DNA from: Lentzea sp.
GTDB taxonomy: Bacteria > Actinomycetota > Actinomycetes > Mycobacteriales > Pseudonocardiaceae
DNA length: 13,331 bases
NCBI GenBank assembly: GCA_030146905.1
Contig: JASLAV010000751.1
Location: 1 to 13,331, forward strand
Direction: 5' to 3'
The position numbers and the translations under genes were made by a program. Below, piece by piece: positions 12,131 to 13,331 of the stretch (the stretch's first letter is position 1; every line of letters begins with the position of its first letter). The notes beneath the pieces were generated by a model. It saw only the letters and a program-made list of their open reading frames with translations, was not told the DNA's origin and did not search any database.

Positions 12131-13331
12131 GTGCAAGGCGCGCATCAGTTGACGGCTGACGTCGAAGGCGGACCCCAGGCCTCGGGGCAGCTCGGTTCCC
12201 GCAACCGCATCATGATCGGGGTACTGCTGGTCTCCACGTTCGTCGTCTTCCTCAACGAGACGATCATGGGCGTGGCGCTGCCGGTGCTCATGACCGACCT
12301 GCAGATCGAGGCGAGCGCAGGGCAGTGGCTCACCGCGGGCTTCCTGCTCACGATGTCCGTGATCATCCCGGTCACCGGGTTCCTGATCCGGAGGGTGCCC
12401 ACGCGCGCCCTGTTCGCCACGGCCATGGTGTTGTTCAGCGCGGGCACGCTGGTCGCGGCGGTCGCGCCGGGCTTCGGCGTGTTGCTCGCCGGCCGCGTCG
12501 TGCAGGCCGGCGGCACGGCGATCATGATGCCGCTGCTGATGACCACGGTGTTGACGCTGGTGCCGGTGGCCCGCCGGGGTGCCCTGATGGGCAACATCGC
12601 GATCGTCATCTCCGTCGCACCCGCGATCGGGCCCACGGTGTCGGGCGTCGTGCTGGACCTGTTCGGCTGGCGCTACATGTTCTGGCTGGTGCTGCCGATC
12701 GCGCTCGCCGTGCTGGTGCTGGGGCTGCGGAGGATCACGAACGTCGGGGAGACCACCGCGGCGCCGATCGACATGGTGTCCGTGGTGCTCTCCGCGCTCG
12801 GCTTCGGTGGCCTCGTCTACGGGTTGAGCAGCCTGGGCCACTCCGGTGGCACGTCGCAGATCACGGTGTGGGCCGCATTCGCCGTCGGTGTCGGGGGCCT
12901 GGTCGCGTTCGTCGCCCGGCAGCTGGTGCTGCAGCGGACCGACCGCGCCCTGCTGGATCTGCGCGCGTTCCGGTCGCGGACGTTCACGGTCGCGAGCGTG
13001 ATGATGATGCTGACGATGGCCATGCTGCTGGGCATGTCCGTCCTGCTGCCGATCTACCTGCAGAGCGTGCTGATGCTGGAGCCGCTCACCACGGGCCTGC
13101 TCCTCCTGCCGGGCGGGCTGATCATGGGTGTGCTGGGGCCAGCCGTCGGGCGGCTGTACGACCGGTTCGGTGCGCGGACGCTGCTCGTGGCCGGCACGGT
13201 CGCCACCAGCGCGGCGCTGTGGTCCGCGACCCTGTTCACCGCCGGGAGCTCGCTGCCGCAGGTGGTCGGGTTCCACCTGCTGCTGTCGACCGGACTGGCG
13301 TTCGTGTTCACGCCGCTGTTCGCCGCGGGCC
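12131..13331 (+). CDS. DHA2-family MFS drug exporter (EmrB/QacA-like), 3' end outside window
   Basis: Proton-driven multidrug exporter of the 14-helix DHA2 family; 400 residues are visible with no stop before the edge. GTG 12131 is chosen because GGAGGG (12118-12123) lies seven bases upstream and gives a short hydrophilic N-terminus before helix 1 at NRIMIGVLLVSTFVVFL. Family motifs: LNETIMGVALPVLMTDL (helix 1, motif D1), GQWLTAGFLL, a degenerate motif A (GFLIRRVPTRALF), LLAGRVVQAGGTAIMMPLL, and antiporter motif C APAIGPTVSG. At least ten hydrophobic helices can be counted. It follows the quinone-oxidoreductase remnant closely, and operators B and C upstream suggest control by a TetR protein. 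The substrate is unknown. Confidence 0.9.
   Translation, partial: MQGAHQLTADVEGGPQASGQLGSRNRIMIGVLLVSTFVVFLNETIMGVALPVLMTDLQIEASAGQWLTAGFLLTMSVIIPVTGFLIRRVPTRALFATAMVLFSAGTLVAAVAPGFGVLLAGRVVQAGGTAIMMPLLMTTVLTLVPVARRGALMGNIAIVISVAPAIGPTVSGVVLDLFGWRYMFWLVLPIALAVLVLGLRRITNVGETTAAPIDMVSVVLSALGFGGLVYGLSSLGHSGGTSQITVWAAFAVGVGGLVAFVARQLVLQRTDRALLDLRAFRSRTFTVASVMMMLTMAMLLGMSVLLPIYLQSVLMLEPLTTGLLLLPGGLIMGVLGPAVGRLYDRFGARTLLVAGTVATSAALWSATLFTAGSSLPQVVGFHLLLSTGLAFVFTPLFAAG

Noticed and set aside
12038..13276. 412-residue minus-strand frame opposite the exporter
   Set aside because: Composition is dominated by Arg, His, Gln and Asp, the typical antisense pattern of a hydrophobic high-GC membrane protein gene.
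1..13331. CRISPR arrays, tRNA or rRNA genes, phage modules, toxin-antitoxin pairs
   Set aside because: No regularly spaced repeats, no tRNA-like cloverleaf or rRNA sequence, and no phage or toxin-antitoxin motif was seen on either strand.

Overview
The window is high-GC DNA with strong third-position G/C bias, many GTG starts, an ECF sigma factor paired with a CU044_5270-type protein, TetR regulators and a DHA2 exporter. This points to an actinomycete, most likely a Pseudonocardiales-type soil genus; the genus is inference. It looks like an accessory region: about nine intact or edge-truncated genes are mixed with many broken gene remnants.

Layout. 1-383: edge of an IS5-like transposase remnant and non-coding DNA. 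384-4036 (+): intact three-gene molybdenum hydroxylase operon (2Fe-2S, FAD and molybdopterin subunits) of the PaoABC/YagTSR type. It is followed by only the first codons of an XdhC-like maturation gene (4042-4095). 4096-4823: a scar holding a truncated PhnB/VOC gene (-), a perfect 14-bp hairpin and a possible alpha/beta-hydrolase tail (-). 4824-7100 (-): a TetR regulator followed by an FAD-dependent aromatic monooxygenase, with a perfect 17-bp palindrome upstream as the likely operator. 7364-9145 (+): hairpin, ECF sigma factor and the overlapping membrane-anchored CU044_5270-type partner. 9290-9640 (+): a small secreted beta/gamma-crystallin or killer-toxin-like protein with lower GC3. 9641-12095: a gene graveyard around one intact TetR gene (10318-10956). 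It contains an NmrA-like remnant (-), two response-regulator N-terminal remnants in opposite orientation, and a quinone-oxidoreductase remnant (+). 12131-end (+): a DHA2 (EmrB/QacA-like) MFS exporter cut by the window edge.

How it works together. The operon at 384-4036 should oxidise aldehydes or N-heterocycles, but its dedicated cofactor-insertion chaperone is missing here. The two TetR units look like xenobiotic or antibiotic sensing coupled to oxidation and export. The most interesting regulatory signal is a 15-bp near-palindrome (CTGAAC-N3-GTTAAG) in three copies: one just before the intact TetR gene and two in front of the quinone-oxidoreductase remnant and exporter. Two copies sit in the same larger promoter module, which carries TTGACA one base from the operator. 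The region therefore seems to hold two related TetR/oxidoreductase divergent promoters whose oxidoreductase genes have decayed while regulator and exporter remain. I saw no tRNA, rRNA, CRISPR array or clearly novel multi-gene system.
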